A program made the position numbers and the translations under genes. The notes beneath the pieces were generated by a model, which was given only the letters and a program-made list of their open reading frames with translations, was not told the origin of the DNA and made no database searches. Positions 1 through 9,422 of a stretch of 64,000 nucleotides of DNA are shown here, piece after piece. This DNA is from Rouxiella aceris (GTDB lineage Bacteria > Pseudomonadota > Gammaproteobacteria > Enterobacterales > Enterobacteriaceae), in assembly GCF_012933545.1 (NCBI RefSeq), contig NZ_JAADJU010000010.1, positions 124,001-188,000 of the forward strand, given 5' to 3'. Numbering within the stretch: position 1 is the first letter of the stretch; each line of letters starts with the position of its first letter.

Positions 1-2
1 GT

Positions 3-497
3 TACGGGCCGGCGGTGATCGGTCTGAGTTATGTGCCGCAAACCGTGGCTTTTTTACTGGGCGGCTACGGTTGCCGCATGCTGATTGCCAAAATTGATGG
101 CAGCCGTCTGCTACCCTGGCTGTTATGTGGCTATGCCGTAAGCGTAATTGCACTTTATTTTATCGCCACACTGACACAGTCAACATTAGTTACTTTATTG
201 ATTCCCTTCTGTTTTATGGCGCTAGTTAACGGGGCCTGCTATCCGATTGTGGTCGCAAACGCATTAATGCCATTTCCTGCCAATACAGGAAAGGCCGCGG
301 CGTTGCAAAATACACTACAATTAGGTTTGTGTTTTTTAGCCAGCATGCTGGTATCGACATTTATTGCACAGCCGCTGTTCTCTACGGTGACTGTCATGCT
401 GACAACTGTCGCGCTGGCTGCAATGGGCTACTTTTTGGTAATACGAGCTGGAAAAACAGAGGAAGGAAAGTCTCGCCAAGCGAAGCATGCTAACTAA
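3..497 (+). CDS. punC: MFS transporter, PunC-like (3' part only)
   Basis: The reading frame is already open at the first base, so the 5' part lies outside the window; about 164 C-terminal residues remain and stop at TAA 495-497. The visible part is strongly hydrophobic, with about five membrane segments and a basic tail, as in the Bcr/CflA-type drug:H+ antiporter branch of the major facilitator superfamily. In E. coli the gene directly upstream of cfa is punC (ydhC), a purine nucleoside importer of this family. The identity is inferred from synteny plus family appearance. No substrate residue can be checked in this fragment. Confidence 0.75.
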   Translation, partial: YGPAVIGLSYVPQTVAFLLGGYGCRMLIAKIDGSRLLPWLLCGYAVSVIALYFIATLTQSTLVTLLIPFCFMALVNGACYPIVVANALMPFPANTGKAAALQNTLQLGLCFLASMLVSTFIAQPLFSTVTVMLTTVALAAMGYFLVIRAGKTEEGKSRQAKHAN

Positions 498-842
498 TGT
501 TATAATTACCCTACGTAACAATAACTTGAAGAATATGTCCGCCTGTAGCGATTTACTGTTGAGAATGCCTGCAGGCGAGCTTATACTCAATCAAACATTA
601 GAAAGTAACACTTTTACAAAACTTTTATCACAATTAACTTTTTGACGCGCGGACTGCGTCACATTAATAAGTGCAAGCATATCTCACGTCGCCGTGAAAT
701 CCCCTTGAGCTTGTTAATATTTCCTCTGTTCATAGTCATATATCAGACAAGGCGGATTAACCGTCTGTTCTCATAAGACCTGCCAATAGCCAATGCTTGA
801 TAAGCAGGTTAATAAGTCAGAAGAGAAAGTGATGGAGAAGCT
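498..842. other. punC-cfa intergenic region
   Basis: 345 bp without a gene. It holds the cfa promoter (642-670) and a predicted 5' leader of about 165 nt. I see no convincing terminator for punC. A long cfa leader is the known target of small RNAs such as RydC in E. coli; no sRNA pairing site could be confirmed by eye here. Confidence 0.6.
642..670 (+). promoter_or_regulatory. Sigma-70-type promoter for cfa
   Basis: TTGACG (642-647), a 17-bp spacer and TAATAA (665-670) form a near-consensus promoter. The start would fall near 677, giving a leader of about 165 nt. E. coli cfa also has a distal vegetative promoter with a long leader, plus a sigma-S promoter nearer the gene; the latter was not identified here. 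Confidence 0.6.
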
Positions 843-1994
843 ATGAGTTCATCGTGTGTAGAAGACCTGAGCATTCCAGACAATCAGTGGTACCGCATCG
901 CCAGCGAAATGTTGGCCATGGCTGGCATTGAAGTCAATGGAACGCGCCCTTTTGACATTAGAGTAAAAAATCCCGATTTTTTTAAGCGCGTCTTGCAGGA
1001 TGGCTCTCTTGGTCTAGGCGAAAGTTACATGGACAACTGGTGGGAATGCGACAGGCTGGATATTTTCTTTCAGCGCGTCGTTGCCGCCGGGCTGGAAAAC
1101 AAACTCCCGCATCATCTGAAAGACACGCTGCGCATCGCCGCTGCGCGCCTGACCAATCTGCAATCAAGAAAACGTGCGTGGATTGTCGGCAAAGAGCATT
1201 ACGATTTGGGAAATGATCTTTTCAGCAAGATGCTTGACCCCTATATGCAATACTCTTGCGGCTACTGGAAAGAGGCCACCACGCTCGAACAGGCGCAAGA
1301 AGCCAAACTCAAAATGATCTGCGATAAGCTGCAACTTCGGCCAGGACAGCGTCTACTCGATATTGGTTGCGGATGGGGCGGTTTAGCGGAATATGCAGCC
1401 CGAAACTACGGTGTCAGTGTTTTCGGCGTGACTATTTCGGCTGAACAACAAAAACTTGCCCAGCAACGCTGCGATGGTCTCGATGTCACCATCCTGTTGC
1501 AGGATTATCGTGATTTGAACGATCAGTTCGATCGCATTGTCTCCGTTGGCATGTTTGAACACGTTGGGCCAAAAAACTACCAAACCTATTTTGAAGTGGT
1601 TAAACGCAATATCAAACCTGATGGTTTGTTTTTGCTGCATACCATTGGTGCCAACAGAACCGATCTCAATGTCGATCCCTGGATTGATAAATATATTTTC
1701 CCCAACGGTTGTCTGCCTTCAGTCAAACATATCGCCCAGACCACTGAAGGGTTGTTTGTGATGGAAGACTGGCACAACATCGGTACCGATTACGATCGTA
1801 CGCTGATGGCCTGGCACGAACGTTTTCTGAAAGCCTGGCCCAATCTGGCAGAAAAGTATTCCGACCGGTTTTACCGCATGTTCACTTATTATCTTAACGC
1901 CTGTGCCGGTGCATTCCGGGCGCGTGATATTCAGTTGTGGCAAGTGGTGCTTAGCCCGAACGGTGTTGAAGGCGGCATTCGCGTTCCGCGCTAA
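843..1994 (+). CDS. cfa: Cyclopropane-fatty-acyl-phospholipid synthase
   Basis: Transfers a methylene group from S-adenosylmethionine to cis double bonds of membrane phospholipid acyl chains, a membrane change linked to stationary phase and acid stress. The product is 383 residues (E. coli 382). The SAM-binding loop DIGCGWGG lies at about 173-180. The residues known to hold the catalytic bicarbonate in the E. coli enzyme are all present at matching positions: Cys139, Glu239, His266, Tyr317. The ATG at 843 has GGAG six bases upstream. Flanks (punC, ribC) match E. coli. It ends at a bidirectional terminator shared with ribC. Confidence 0.98.
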   Translation: MSSSCVEDLSIPDNQWYRIASEMLAMAGIEVNGTRPFDIRVKNPDFFKRVLQDGSLGLGESYMDNWWECDRLDIFFQRVVAAGLENKLPHHLKDTLRIAAARLTNLQSRKRAWIVGKEHYDLGNDLFSKMLDPYMQYSCGYWKEATTLEQAQEAKLKMICDKLQLRPGQRLLDIGCGWGGLAEYAARNYGVSVFGVTISAEQQKLAQQRCDGLDVTILLQDYRDLNDQFDRIVSVGMFEHVGPKNYQTYFEVVKRNIKPDGLFLLHTIGANRTDLNVDPWIDKYIFPNGCLPSVKHIAQTTEGLFVMEDWHNIGTDYDRTLMAWHERFLKAWPNLAEKYSDRFYRMFTYYLNACAGAFRARDIQLWQVVLSPNGVEGGIRVPR

Positions 1995-2011
1995 ACCTTC
2001 TTTACGCAATA

Positions 2012-2049
2012 AAAAAACCTGAAACAAGTCGACTTGTTTCAGGTTTTTT
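2012..2049. terminator. Bidirectional terminator between cfa and ribC
   Basis: A perfect 19-bp inverted repeat (2012-2030 and 2031-2049), A-run on one side and T-run on the other. It works as a rho-independent terminator for both convergent genes. The core is CCTGAAACAAGTC and its complement. Confidence 0.9.
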
Positions 2050-2084
2050 ATTTATGCGGCCATCAGGCGTTGGACGGCCAGGAC

Positions 2085-2738
2085 TTATTCCGGCTGTTGC
2101 GCCAATGCGGCGGCGGCAGCCATTGCGGCTTCACGGCTGGCGAGTACGCGCTCAACGGTATCGACAATCGCCTGAGTTTGCGGATCGATTTCAATATTGA
2201 TTTTGTCGCCGAGACGTTTTGTTCCCAAGGTGGTGCGTTCAAGGGTTTCCGGGATCAGATGCACGCAAAAACGGCTGGCTGTAACCTCGCCCACTGTCAG
2301 GCTGATACCATCAATACCGATATAGCCTTTGTGCAGAATATATTTCATATATTCGGTATGGGGCATACGCAGCCAGATCTGGCGATTATTTTCAGAAGTG
2401 AGGATTTTTGCCACCTCGGCGGTGCAGACGATATGCCCCGACATCAGGTGTCCGCCAATTTCATCACTAAAACTGGCGGCTCGCTCCAGATTAACTGCAT
2501 CACCCTCTTGCAAATCACCGAGATTGGTCAGACGCAGCGTTTCTTTGATCATATCGAAACTGACCAAATCGCCCTCAATCTTGGTGACCGTCAGACAGCA
2601 ACCATTATGGGCCACTGATGCTCCCAACGTCAGGTTCGGCAGCATCGCTGTCGGCATCTTGATAACATGTGTCCTGAAATTCGGTTTTTCGATAACAGAC
2701 ACTACTGTGCCCGTGCCTTGCACAATTCCGGTAAACAT
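2085..2738 (-). CDS. ribC: Riboflavin synthase, alpha chain
   Basis: Dismutates two 6,7-dimethyl-8-ribityllumazine molecules to riboflavin and the pyrimidinedione. The 217-residue product has the two tandem lumazine-binding barrels of the family; each repeat starts with the typical MFTGIV / GHLMSGHIV type segments (about 1-6 and 96-104). The C-terminal tail is Ala-rich. The ATG has a GAGGCGGGG-type ribosome binding site. Convergent with cfa and divergent from mdtK, as in E. coli, where the gene is called ribC (other systems call it ribE). Confidence 0.97.
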   Translation of the reverse strand: MFTGIVQGTGTVVSVIEKPNFRTHVIKMPTAMLPNLTLGASVAHNGCCLTVTKIEGDLVSFDMIKETLRLTNLGDLQEGDAVNLERAASFSDEIGGHLMSGHIVCTAEVAKILTSENNRQIWLRMPHTEYMKYILHKGYIGIDGISLTVGEVTASRFCVHLIPETLERTTLGTKRLGDKINIEIDPQTQAIVDTVERVLASREAAMAAAAALAQQPE

Positions 2739-3038
2739 AAGCCCCGCCTCGTCAGTTCAATTTCATCAGCTTCAATTCTGTTAAGTTTGCCGCAGAACGT
2801 CACGAAAGCCAAACTCAAAGCGGGAAGAAAACAATATGCAGAACAAAATGGCAGCATAATGAGCCAATGTGAAATTTAAGCGGGTGATTTGCTAAAAAAA
2901 ACCGACAAGGTACAATCTTTCAACAACCCGCAAGATATTGTCGCCGCCCACGGATGGCCTTTTTTGCTTTATCCCTCAACGACCTGCACTGTGCAGGTTA
3001 TCGGGCATAGTTATCACTCATATTATAAAGGTGTAGGC

Positions 3039-4412
3039 GTGCAGAAGTACCTTACAGAAGCGCGTAGTCTATTGGCTCTCGCGATCCCCGTTATTCTGGC
3101 GCAAATCGCCCAAACAGCCATGGGTGTCGTCGATACCATAATGGCAGGTTCCGTTAGCGCAACGGATATGGCGGCCGTGGCCGTTGGCACATCCATCTGG
3201 CTGCCAGCCATTTTGTTTGGCCACGGTCTTTTATTGTCACTGACGCCAACCATTGCCCATCTTAATGGTGCCGGTCGACGGGAAAAAATTGGCGATCAGG
3301 TGCAGCAAGGCTTTTGGCTTGCCGCTGGCGTCTCTATTCTGATCATGGCGGTAATTTATCGCTGTGACCTGATGATCGGTCTGATGCATAACATCGATCC
3401 GCTTTTAAAAGAAAAAGCCATTGCGTATCTGCGCGCCATTATGTGGGGTGCCCCAGGCTATCTGTTTTTCCAGGTATTGCGCGACCAGTGCGAAGGCATG
3501 TCCAAAACCAAGCCGGGGATGGTATTCGGTTTTATCGGCTTGCTGGTCAATATCCCGGTCAATACTGTCTTTATCTACGGCAAATTGGGTGCTCCGGCCC
3601 TTGGTGGCGTCGGCTGTGGTGTAGCCACGGGAACCGTCTACTGGGTGATGTTTATCATGATGCGCATCTATACCAAACGCGCGTACTGGATCAAAGATAT
3701 TGTGCCCAGTGCCCCCTTTGCCAAACCTGACTGGGCGATATTAAAACGGTTAATCCAACTGGGGATGCCAATCGCGCTGGCACTGTTTTTTGAAGTCACC
3801 CTGTTTGCCGTTGTGGCGTTACTGGTTTCCCCGCTGGGGATTGTGGCGGTGGCCAGTCACCAGATTGCCCTCAACGTCGGCTCATTAATGTTTGTCGTCC
3901 CCCTGTCGCTGGGGGTGGCGGCGACGATCCGCATTGGATCCGGCTTGGGGCGATCCTCCCCGGAAGCGGCCAAAGTCTCGGCCTATACCAGCATTGTTAC
4001 CGGCATTATTATGGCCTGTATTATTGCGCTGACGGTGGTGATGCTACGCGGACATATTGCCCGGTTGTACAACGATAATCCCGACGTGGTCAGCCTGGCC
4101 TCGCATCTGATGCTGTTTGCCGCGTTTTTCCAGATATCGGATGCTACTCAGGTGATCAGCAGCGGCGTTTTGCGTGGCTATAAAGATACCCGCTCAATTT
4201 TTTATATTACTTTTATTGCCTACTGGATCCTTGGTCTGCCGATCGGTTATCTGCTGGCGCTGACTGACTACCTGGTTCCAGCCATGGGCCCTGGTGGATT
4301 TTGGTGCGGCTTTATTGTTGGTCTGACCTTTGCCGCCGCCATGATGGCCCTGCGCATGCGTTGGATACAAAAGCAGTCTTCATTTTCTATTTTACAACGT
4401 GCGGGGCGTTAG
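3039..4412 (+). CDS. mdtK: Multidrug efflux MATE transporter MdtK
   Basis: Na+/H+-coupled exporter of the MATE family (twelve membrane helices) in the inner membrane, exporting cationic drugs and fluoroquinolones. I place the start at GTG 3039: AAAGG lies seven bases upstream, the protein then begins [18 protein letters not shown] as in E. coli, and the length is 457 residues, identical to E. coli MdtK. The frame is open further upstream to 2889, but that part has no family similarity. The 300-bp gap to ribC holds both divergent promoter regions and a 7-bp hairpin at 2982-2998 within the leader. Confidence 0.96.
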   Translation: MQKYLTEARSLLALAIPVILAQIAQTAMGVVDTIMAGSVSATDMAAVAVGTSIWLPAILFGHGLLLSLTPTIAHLNGAGRREKIGDQVQQGFWLAAGVSILIMAVIYRCDLMIGLMHNIDPLLKEKAIAYLRAIMWGAPGYLFFQVLRDQCEGMSKTKPGMVFGFIGLLVNIPVNTVFIYGKLGAPALGGVGCGVATGTVYWVMFIMMRIYTKRAYWIKDIVPSAPFAKPDWAILKRLIQLGMPIALALFFEVTLFAVVALLVSPLGIVAVASHQIALNVGSLMFVVPLSLGVAATIRIGSGLGRSSPEAAKVSAYTSIVTGIIMACIIALTVVMLRGHIARLYNDNPDVVSLASHLMLFAAFFQISDATQVISSGVLRGYKDTRSIFYITFIAYWILGLPIGYLLALTDYLVPAMGPGGFWCGFIVGLTFAAAMMALRMRWIQKQSSFSILQRAGR

Positions 4413-4428
4413 TTTTTCCTGACCGCCG

Positions 4429-4454
4429 GGTGCGCTGTTTTTAAGCAGCGCACC
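4429..4454 (+). terminator. Hairpin after mdtK
   Basis: GGTGCGCTG (4429-4437) pairs with CAGCGCACC (4446-4454), 9 bp, eight-base loop. It begins 16 bases after the mdtK stop but has no T-run, so it is either a weak terminator or an mRNA-stabilising 3' hairpin. Confidence 0.5.
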
Positions 4455-4536
4455 GCAATTAATGTTTAAATAATCAACGCAATGAGCACTCTGGCATCAA
4501 TCACACGCAATATGTCAGGAAAATGCATTTTTTCCC

Positions 4537-4565
4537 TTGCCAGTCATCCGTCGTGCCGTTAATAT
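4537..4565 (+). promoter_or_regulatory. Promoter of the tRNA-Val pair
   Basis: TTGCCA (4537-4542), exactly 17 bp, TAATAT (4560-4565). The bases just after the -10 are GC-rich (TCGTCCCC), the discriminator type seen at stringently controlled stable-RNA promoters. Transcription would start near 4572, about 33 nt before the first tRNA. Confidence 0.7.
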
Positions 4566-4604
4566 TCGTCCCCGCTGCCAGCACTGGCAGACAGAGATAA
4601 CGAT

Positions 4605-4681
4605 GCGTCCGTAGCTCAGTTGGTTAGAGCACCACCTTGACATGGTGGGGGTCGGTGATTCGAGTTCACTCGGACGCACCA
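4605..4681 (+). tRNA. valV: tRNA-Val (GAC)
   Basis: 77 nt with an acceptor stem GCGTCCG/CGGACGC, CCA encoded, a D-arm with AGCTCAGTTGG, an anticodon loop TTGACAT giving GAC, and a T-arm with GATTCGAGTTC. E. coli carries valV and valW next to mdtK, which matches this position. Confidence 0.98.
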
Positions 4682-4714
4682 ATTCTCTCTGGTTTCAAAT
4701 TTGCTTTATGATGT

Positions 4715-4791
4715 GCGTCCGTAGCTCAGTTGGTTAGAGCACCACCTTGACATGGTGGGGGTCGGTGATTCGAGTTCACTCGGACGCACCA
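4715..4791 (+). tRNA. valW: tRNA-Val (GAC), second copy
   Basis: Identical in sequence to the copy at 4605-4681 and separated from it by 33 bases, so both probably come from one precursor started at the 4537 promoter. CCA is encoded. No clear terminator was seen downstream. Confidence 0.98.
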
Positions 4792-5366
4792 TGCAAAGCA
4801 CCGCGTTTTATGAATAAACTCCCTTTAAACATCTTATTTGACTTATATCAGCGACTCTCCTGCCGTTGTTCTTCCTTGTCACCGTTTTTCTCAATGCTTG
4901 CCGAATACTTACCAGGTTAATATAGAACCCGAATTGTTAATTTCTTAAAAATGATTGTTATATAAGGCCGAAGATTTAATATTTATTGCGCAACAAAGGC
5001 ACAGATAACATGCATCCATTGCGCATCATGTGATTTTTTGTTTGGTTTCCCTGCCCCTTACCCCCTATACTATAAGCCATATAACTGGCACAGTTCCTAG
5101 ATTGAATGGATTCAGCCTCTTGATCTATCAATACCGTCATATAACAAACGTTTTCACGAATGAAACGATTAAAACTCGTCCAGATAACTGCGCGCCCGTC
5201 AAACTTTACACAGCATTTCTCCTGCAATCGCCTATTCTTAGTAATGTTTTGCTTAAATTGATGTGTTTCTTAAACCAGGTCACAACCCCATTCAGCGTAA
5301 AAGGCATATACTTCGCTGCCTTGCGCTCTCTAATCCAATCCATCTCAACTTGTAGAAAGAATCGTC
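4792..5366. other. tRNA-pykF intergenic region
   Basis: 575 bp. It holds the likely pykF promoter (TTGGTT 5042-5047 and TATACT 5066-5071, 18-bp spacer) and the Cra box at 5103-5116, followed by a leader of roughly 290 nt. The part from 4792 to about 5030 is AT-rich and shows nothing I can name. Confidence 0.55.
5103..5116 (+). promoter_or_regulatory. Cra (FruR) operator of pykF
   Basis: TGAATGGATTCAGC fits the Cra consensus (TGAAWCGNTTNA type) and closely resembles the known E. coli pykF site. It lies about 30 bp downstream of the proposed -10, a position that fits repression when fructose-1-phosphate / fructose-1,6-bisphosphate is low. Confidence 0.75.
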
Positions 5367-6779
5367 ATGAAAAAGACTAAAATTGTTTGTACTATCGGAC
5401 CAAAAACCGAATCCGAAGAAATGCTGACTAAACTGCTTGATGCAGGTATGAACGTCATGCGTTTGAACTTTTCTCACGGTGATTACGAAGAGCACGGTCA
5501 ACGCATTAAAAATATCCGTAATGTAATGCAGAAGACCGGTCACAAAGCAGGCATCTTGCTTGATACCAAAGGCCCGGAAATTCGCACCATCAAACTGGAA
5601 GGCGGCAAAGACGCTTCTCTGGTTGCCGGTCAGACATTTGTCTTCACTACCGATCAGAGCGTAGTAGGCAATAACGAACGCGTCGCTGTTACTTATGCCG
5701 GCTTCGCCGCCGATCTGAAAGTCGGCAATATCGTGCTGGTTGATGATGGTTTGATCGGTATGGAAGTTACTGCCGTCAGCGAAACCGAAGTAACCTGTAA
5801 AGTACTGAACAACGGTGATCTGGGCGAAAACAAAGGCGTTAACCTGCCAGGCGTTTCTATTGCCCTGCCAGCCTTGGCTGAAAAAGACAAACGCGACCTG
5901 ATTTTTGGTTGTGAGCAAGGCGTCGATTTCGTCGCTGCGTCTTTTATCCGTAAACGTTCAGATGTGGTAGAAATTCGCGAACACCTGAAAGCCAACGGTG
6001 GCGAACACATCCAGATCATCTCTAAAATTGAAAACCAGGAAGGCCTGAACAACTTCGACGAGATCCTTGAAGCCTCTGACGGCATCATGGTCGCGCGTGG
6101 TGACCTCGGCGTTGAAATCCCGGTAGAAGAAGTTATTTTCGCGCAGAAAATGATGATTGAGAAATGTAACCGTGCTCGTAAAGTGGTTATCACTGCAACG
6201 CAGATGCTCGACTCAATGATCAAAAACCCACGTCCAACCCGCGCAGAAGCTGGTGACGTTGCCAACGCCATCATCGACGGTACTGATGCCGTGATGCTGT
6301 CTGGTGAAAGCGCCAAGGGTAAATATCCTCTTGAAGCCGTGACCATCATGGCGACCATCTGCGAACGTACCGATCGCGTAATGCAAAGCCGCATTGAAGG
6401 TCAAACTGACAGCCGTAAACTGCGCATCACCGAAGCAGTTTGTCGCGGTGCTGTTGAAATGGCTGAAAAACTGGACTCACCACTGATTGTGGTTGCCACT
6501 AACGGCGGCAAATCAGCCAAGGCAGTACGTAAATACTTCCCACACGCCACCATCCTGGCGCTGACCACCAATGAAGTGACCGCTCGTCAGTTAATTCTGT
6601 CCAAAGGCGTAGTCACTCAGCTGGTCAAAGAAATTGCCTCAACTGACGATTTCTACCGCATCGGTAAAGAAGCGGCAATCGAAAGTGGCCTGGCGCAAAA
6701 AGGCGACGTAGTGGTCATGGTTTCCGGTGCTTTAGTGCAAAGTGGCACCACCAATACCTCTTCTGTACACGTTGTCTAA
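5367..6779 (+). CDS. pykF: Pyruvate kinase I (fructose-1,6-bisphosphate activated)
   Basis: Converts PEP and ADP to pyruvate and ATP, the last step of glycolysis. The product is 470 residues, the length of E. coli PykF, and starts [16 protein letters not shown]. The N-terminal part binds substrate ([13 protein letters not shown]). The active-site signature [10 protein letters not shown] lies near 221-230, followed by [12 protein letters not shown]. The C-terminal allosteric domain is complete. The gene stands alone between a Cra-controlled promoter and a strong terminator. Its partner at the PEP/pyruvate node, ppsA, is also in the window with its own Cra box. Confidence 0.98.
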   Translation: MKKTKIVCTIGPKTESEEMLTKLLDAGMNVMRLNFSHGDYEEHGQRIKNIRNVMQKTGHKAGILLDTKGPEIRTIKLEGGKDASLVAGQTFVFTTDQSVVGNNERVAVTYAGFAADLKVGNIVLVDDGLIGMEVTAVSETEVTCKVLNNGDLGENKGVNLPGVSIALPALAEKDKRDLIFGCEQGVDFVAASFIRKRSDVVEIREHLKANGGEHIQIISKIENQEGLNNFDEILEASDGIMVARGDLGVEIPVEEVIFAQKMMIEKCNRARKVVITATQMLDSMIKNPRPTRAEAGDVANAIIDGTDAVMLSGESAKGKYPLEAVTIMATICERTDRVMQSRIEGQTDSRKLRITEAVCRGAVEMAEKLDSPLIVVATNGGKSAKAVRKYFPHATILALTTNEVTARQLILSKGVVTQLVKEIASTDDFYRIGKEAAIESGLAQKGDVVVMVSGALVQSGTTNTSSVHVV

Positions 6780-6804
6780 CGACTTCTCTGCTTAAAATTT
6801 GATA

Positions 6805-6832
6805 AACGCCGCGACATGCGGCGTTTTTTTTT
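6805..6832 (+). terminator. pykF terminator
   Basis: AACGCCGC (6805-6812), loop GACAT, GCGGCGTT (6818-6825), then a T-run to 6832. Textbook rho-independent terminator. Confidence 0.92.
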
Positions 6833-6999
6833 GACTTTTTTTTGCGGTTTTTTTCAGTGGCGGTCAAACAGGATGTTCTGAAAATGGGATAAGTCTCATG
6901 GAATAAGGCTGTTTTAGCTGATGTTTTTTAACTTTTATGTAAAAAAAGGTGCTTCTTTGAGCGAACGAGCAAAATAAAGCATTCGACGATAAAAATTTA

Positions 7000-7028
7000 T
7001 TCTCATTAGAAAAAGGTTTGTGTAATAC
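7000..7028 (+). promoter_or_regulatory. lpp promoter
   Basis: TTCTCA (7000-7005), 17-bp spacer, TAATAC (7023-7028), the same hexamers as the well-known E. coli lpp promoter, in an A/T-rich setting. The transcript should start at about G7036, giving a 37-nt leader almost identical to the E. coli one (GCTACATGGAGATTAACT). Confidence 0.85.
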
Positions 7029-7072
7029 TTGTAACGCTACATGGAGATTAACTTAATCTAGAGGGTTTTATA

Positions 7073-7309
7073 ATGAATCGCACTAAACTGGTACTGGGCG
7101 CAGTAATTCTGGCTTCTACTCTGCTGGCTGGTTGTTCAAGCAATGCTAAAATCGACCAACTGTCTTCTGACGTTTCAACTCTGAACTCTAAAGTTGACCA
7201 GTTGAGCAACGATGTTGCTGCAATCAAATCTGACGTTCAGGCAGCTAAAGACGACGCAGCACGCGCTAACCAACGTCTTGACAACCAAGCACACGCTTAC
7301 AAGAAGTAA
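7073..7309 (+). CDS. lpp: Major outer membrane (Braun) lipoprotein
   Basis: 78-residue lipoprotein: signal peptide of about 20 residues, lipobox LAGC with the acylated Cys at 21, then a trimeric coiled-coil with heptad repeats ([18 protein letters not shown]). The C-terminal Lys is the residue that L,D-transpeptidases attach to peptidoglycan diaminopimelate. It ties the outer membrane to the cell wall and is normally one of the most abundant proteins. It is monocistronic with a strong promoter and terminator. An L,D-transpeptidase (ldtE) lies next door, as in E. coli. Confidence 0.99.
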   Translation: MNRTKLVLGAVILASTLLAGCSSNAKIDQLSSDVSTLNSKVDQLSNDVAAIKSDVQAAKDDAARANQRLDNQAHAYKK

Positions 7310-7325
7310 TAATTACTTCTCTATC

Positions 7326-7354
7326 AATGGCGCACATAGTGCGCCATTTTTTTT
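7326..7354 (+). terminator. lpp terminator
   Basis: AATGGCGCAC (7326-7335), loop ATA, GTGCGCCATT (7339-7348), T-run to 7354. Confidence 0.95.
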
Positions 7355-7534
7355 GCCTGTTATCCCCCGCCATGTTCTTCCCCTGCTGAAAGCGCCTCAA
7401 CGGCTCACACAGCTGTGATAGCCGTCACAACTACCATCCTTCAACCAATACAAATTAAATAGCTTAAAACGACGCTCAGGGGCTTTTACTGGCTATCTGC
7501 CAGCCAGAGATCGTCCCTACTGACCCTACCACAT

Positions 7535-7557
7535 AAAAAAAGGGCTATAATTAGCCC
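7535..7557 (-). terminator. ldtE terminator (leftward)
   Basis: On the minus strand GGGCTA (7557-7552), loop ATTA, TAGCCC (7547-7542) and seven T's. On the plus strand the arm TAGCCCCC (7552-7559) can instead pair with GGGGGCTA (7581-7588), followed by T's, so the site may also stop read-through from lpp. Confidence 0.75.
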
Positions 7558-7600
7558 CCTCGTAGCTCTGCCCTTAAATCGGGGGCTATTTTTTGAACAG

Positions 7601-8620
7601 CTATTGCCGATATGCGGTGGTGACGTTGGCTGCCGCAGCGCTATTGGCAGTTTCAGGAGTCGCTATCTTTGCCGCGCTATCGCTCTCCGCCACGCCTTTG
7701 TTCACCAGGATAGGCATCCCCGAGCGGCGTACCATGGCGTTTTTCAGCATCTCCTGGTTAGTTTCTGCATTGCTTTTGAATTTCTTTAACCCGGCAGTGA
7801 TGGCAATCGGCATTGTCTGCGGATCGTCTTTTGCGGTATGGGAAAGCGGTTGATGAACTTCTATGTAGCGTTTCCCGTCAGGTTCAACGTCAAATTTCAC
7901 CGGTTGGTTGATGATCTGCACGCGGGTGCCCTTGGGAACGCTATTGAACAAGGCTTCGATATCCGTTGGCCGCAGACGAATGCAGCCGGAGCTAACACGC
8001 ATGCCGATGCCAAAGTCGGCATTGGTGCCATGGATAAGATATTGCCCCTTGCCAGCCGACAAGCGCATGGCAAACAACCCCATTGGGTTATCAGGTCCGG
8101 CTGGCACCACCCCTGGCAGCGTGATCCCCTGCTCTTTTAAATAAATTTTGCGAATATTCACCGTCGGCGTCCAGGTGGGGTTAGGGATTTTCTGACTAAC
8201 CGAGGTGATCATTTCTGGAGTATTACGCCCCAACTGGCCAATACCTATGGGATAGACGATGACCTTGTCCTGGTCTTTGGGATAGTAATAGAGGCGTAAC
8301 TCCGCCAGATTGACCACTATACCTTCGCGCTTGGTATCGGGCAGCAGCATTTGGCTGGGGATAGTCAATACCGTTCCTGCCTTGGGCAGATAAGGATCAA
8401 CCCCGGGATTGGCTTCCAGCATGGCAATCAGCCCTATCTGGTATTTGGCGGCCACCGCTTCCAGCGGCTTGCCATCATTGGGCACAACGTAGGTGGTATT
8501 CTCGCCGATTAGTCGGCTATTTTCAGCGGGCAGCGCATACTCGGCAGCCTGTGTGCTGGTGATCCCGGCGGCCAGTAGGCTGGCGAAAAGTGTTGCCATT
8601 AGAGGGGGGGATAATTTCAT
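7601..8620 (-). CDS. ldtE: L,D-transpeptidase LdtE (YnhG type)
   Basis: Periplasmic enzyme; in E. coli LdtE makes 3-3 meso-DAP cross-links in peptidoglycan. The 339-residue product has an N-terminal signal peptide (cut after about TQA, 25), a LysM-like domain (about 42-88) and a YkuD catalytic domain. The catalytic motif is visible: His197 in LIHGT and Cys213 in SSGCIR. The C-terminal tail is Ala/Thr-rich and variable. The neighbours lpp and sufE are the same as in E. coli. Other Ldts (LdtA-C) attach Lpp; the length and the segment NLAELRLYYYP match LdtE best. Confidence 0.92.
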   Translation of the reverse strand: MKLSPPLMATLFASLLAAGITSTQAAEYALPAENSRLIGENTTYVVPNDGKPLEAVAAKYQIGLIAMLEANPGVDPYLPKAGTVLTIPSQMLLPDTKREGIVVNLAELRLYYYPKDQDKVIVYPIGIGQLGRNTPEMITSVSQKIPNPTWTPTVNIRKIYLKEQGITLPGVVPAGPDNPMGLFAMRLSAGKGQYLIHGTNADFGIGMRVSSGCIRLRPTDIEALFNSVPKGTRVQIINQPVKFDVEPDGKRYIEVHQPLSHTAKDDPQTMPIAITAGLKKFKSNAETNQEMLKNAMVRRSGMPILVNKGVAESDSAAKIATPETANSAAAANVTTAYRQ

Positions 8621-8845
8621 GCTTATTCCTGCTCAGCAAAGTTATCGGACCGATTCATCAGTTACCTGACGGGCCTTTCATTGTGTGAGTTAATACTAGC
8701 AGTCATGGCGGCAAAAACAATTTACGCGTCTAAAATCAACGCGTTACAAAACGTCCTTACTCACAGGCAATAAGGAATAATCAGCAATTAAACTGCTGAA
8801 AAATCACAACTAAATCAGAGGGGGAAAAGAACGGCTGAGAGAATC

Positions 8846-8885
8846 AGCCCGACTCATTAGCAGAAGATTCCTAACAAGTCGGGCT
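8846..8885 (-). terminator. Hairpin after sufE
   Basis: AGCCCGACT (8846-8854) pairs with AGTCGGGCT (8877-8885), 9 bp around a 22-base loop. It lies 32 bases past the sufE stop. There is no T-run, so termination would be weak or Rho-assisted. Confidence 0.4.
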
Positions 8886-8917
8886 ATAAAGCGCAGAGAA
8901 CAGGTAACGCGACGTCG

Positions 8918-9334
8918 TTAAACCATTGCCGCGGCTTTTGCGCGGATAGCACGGATCATTGCTTCCAGGCCCTGAGAACGCGAGGGAGTAAGATGTTGGC
9001 TAAGCTCGAGCTCGGCAAAGAAAGGACGGACATCCAGCGCCATCACTTCCGCAGCGGTCAAGCCACTGTACAGGCTAAATACAATCGCCAGCAGTCCTTT
9101 GACAATCGCGGCATCACTATCACCCGAGAATGTCAGCTGACCATTATCGCTGCCATGCATCACAATCCACACCTGGCTTTGGCAGCCGGAGATCAGGTAT
9201 TGCTCCTGACGATCTTCGGCGCTTAAAGGGGCAAGCTGCGCCCCCAGCTCGATGACGTACAAGTATTTCTCTTCCCAGTTAGGACAACGGGAAAAGTTTC
9301 TGACTAATTTCTGTTTATCTGGCAAATTTGCCAT
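8918..9334 (-). CDS. sufE: Cysteine desulfuration protein SufE
   Basis: Sulfur-acceptor protein that takes persulfide from SufS and hands it to SufB. 138 residues, the size of E. coli SufE. The acceptor Cys51 is in the conserved loop [10 protein letters not shown]. It is the last gene of the sufABCDSE operon, read leftward, with 88 bp separating it from sufS. Confidence 0.98.
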   Translation of the reverse strand: MANLPDKQKLVRNFSRCPNWEEKYLYVIELGAQLAPLSAEDRQEQYLISGCQSQVWIVMHGSDNGQLTFSGDSDAAIVKGLLAIVFSLYSGLTAAEVMALDVRPFFAELELSQHLTPSRSQGLEAMIRAIRAKAAAMV

Positions 9335-9422
9335 AAAAAACCACCCTGCTGATCACTGGCATCGCGACATTTTGCGGAATAAGGGTACATCGCCTCTTAC
9401 GCTTGCGTAAGCGCTGACAGAG

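Noticed and set aside
2889..3038. Upstream in-frame extension of mdtK (50 codons from a TTG)
   Set aside because: It has no similarity to MATE proteins and no good ribosome binding site. The GTG at 3039 gives the exact family start and length.
4605..4791. Tandem tRNA-Val pair as an integration site for a mobile element
   Set aside because: No integrase gene, direct repeat of a tRNA end, or foreign DNA is seen next to it; flanking genes are syntenic.
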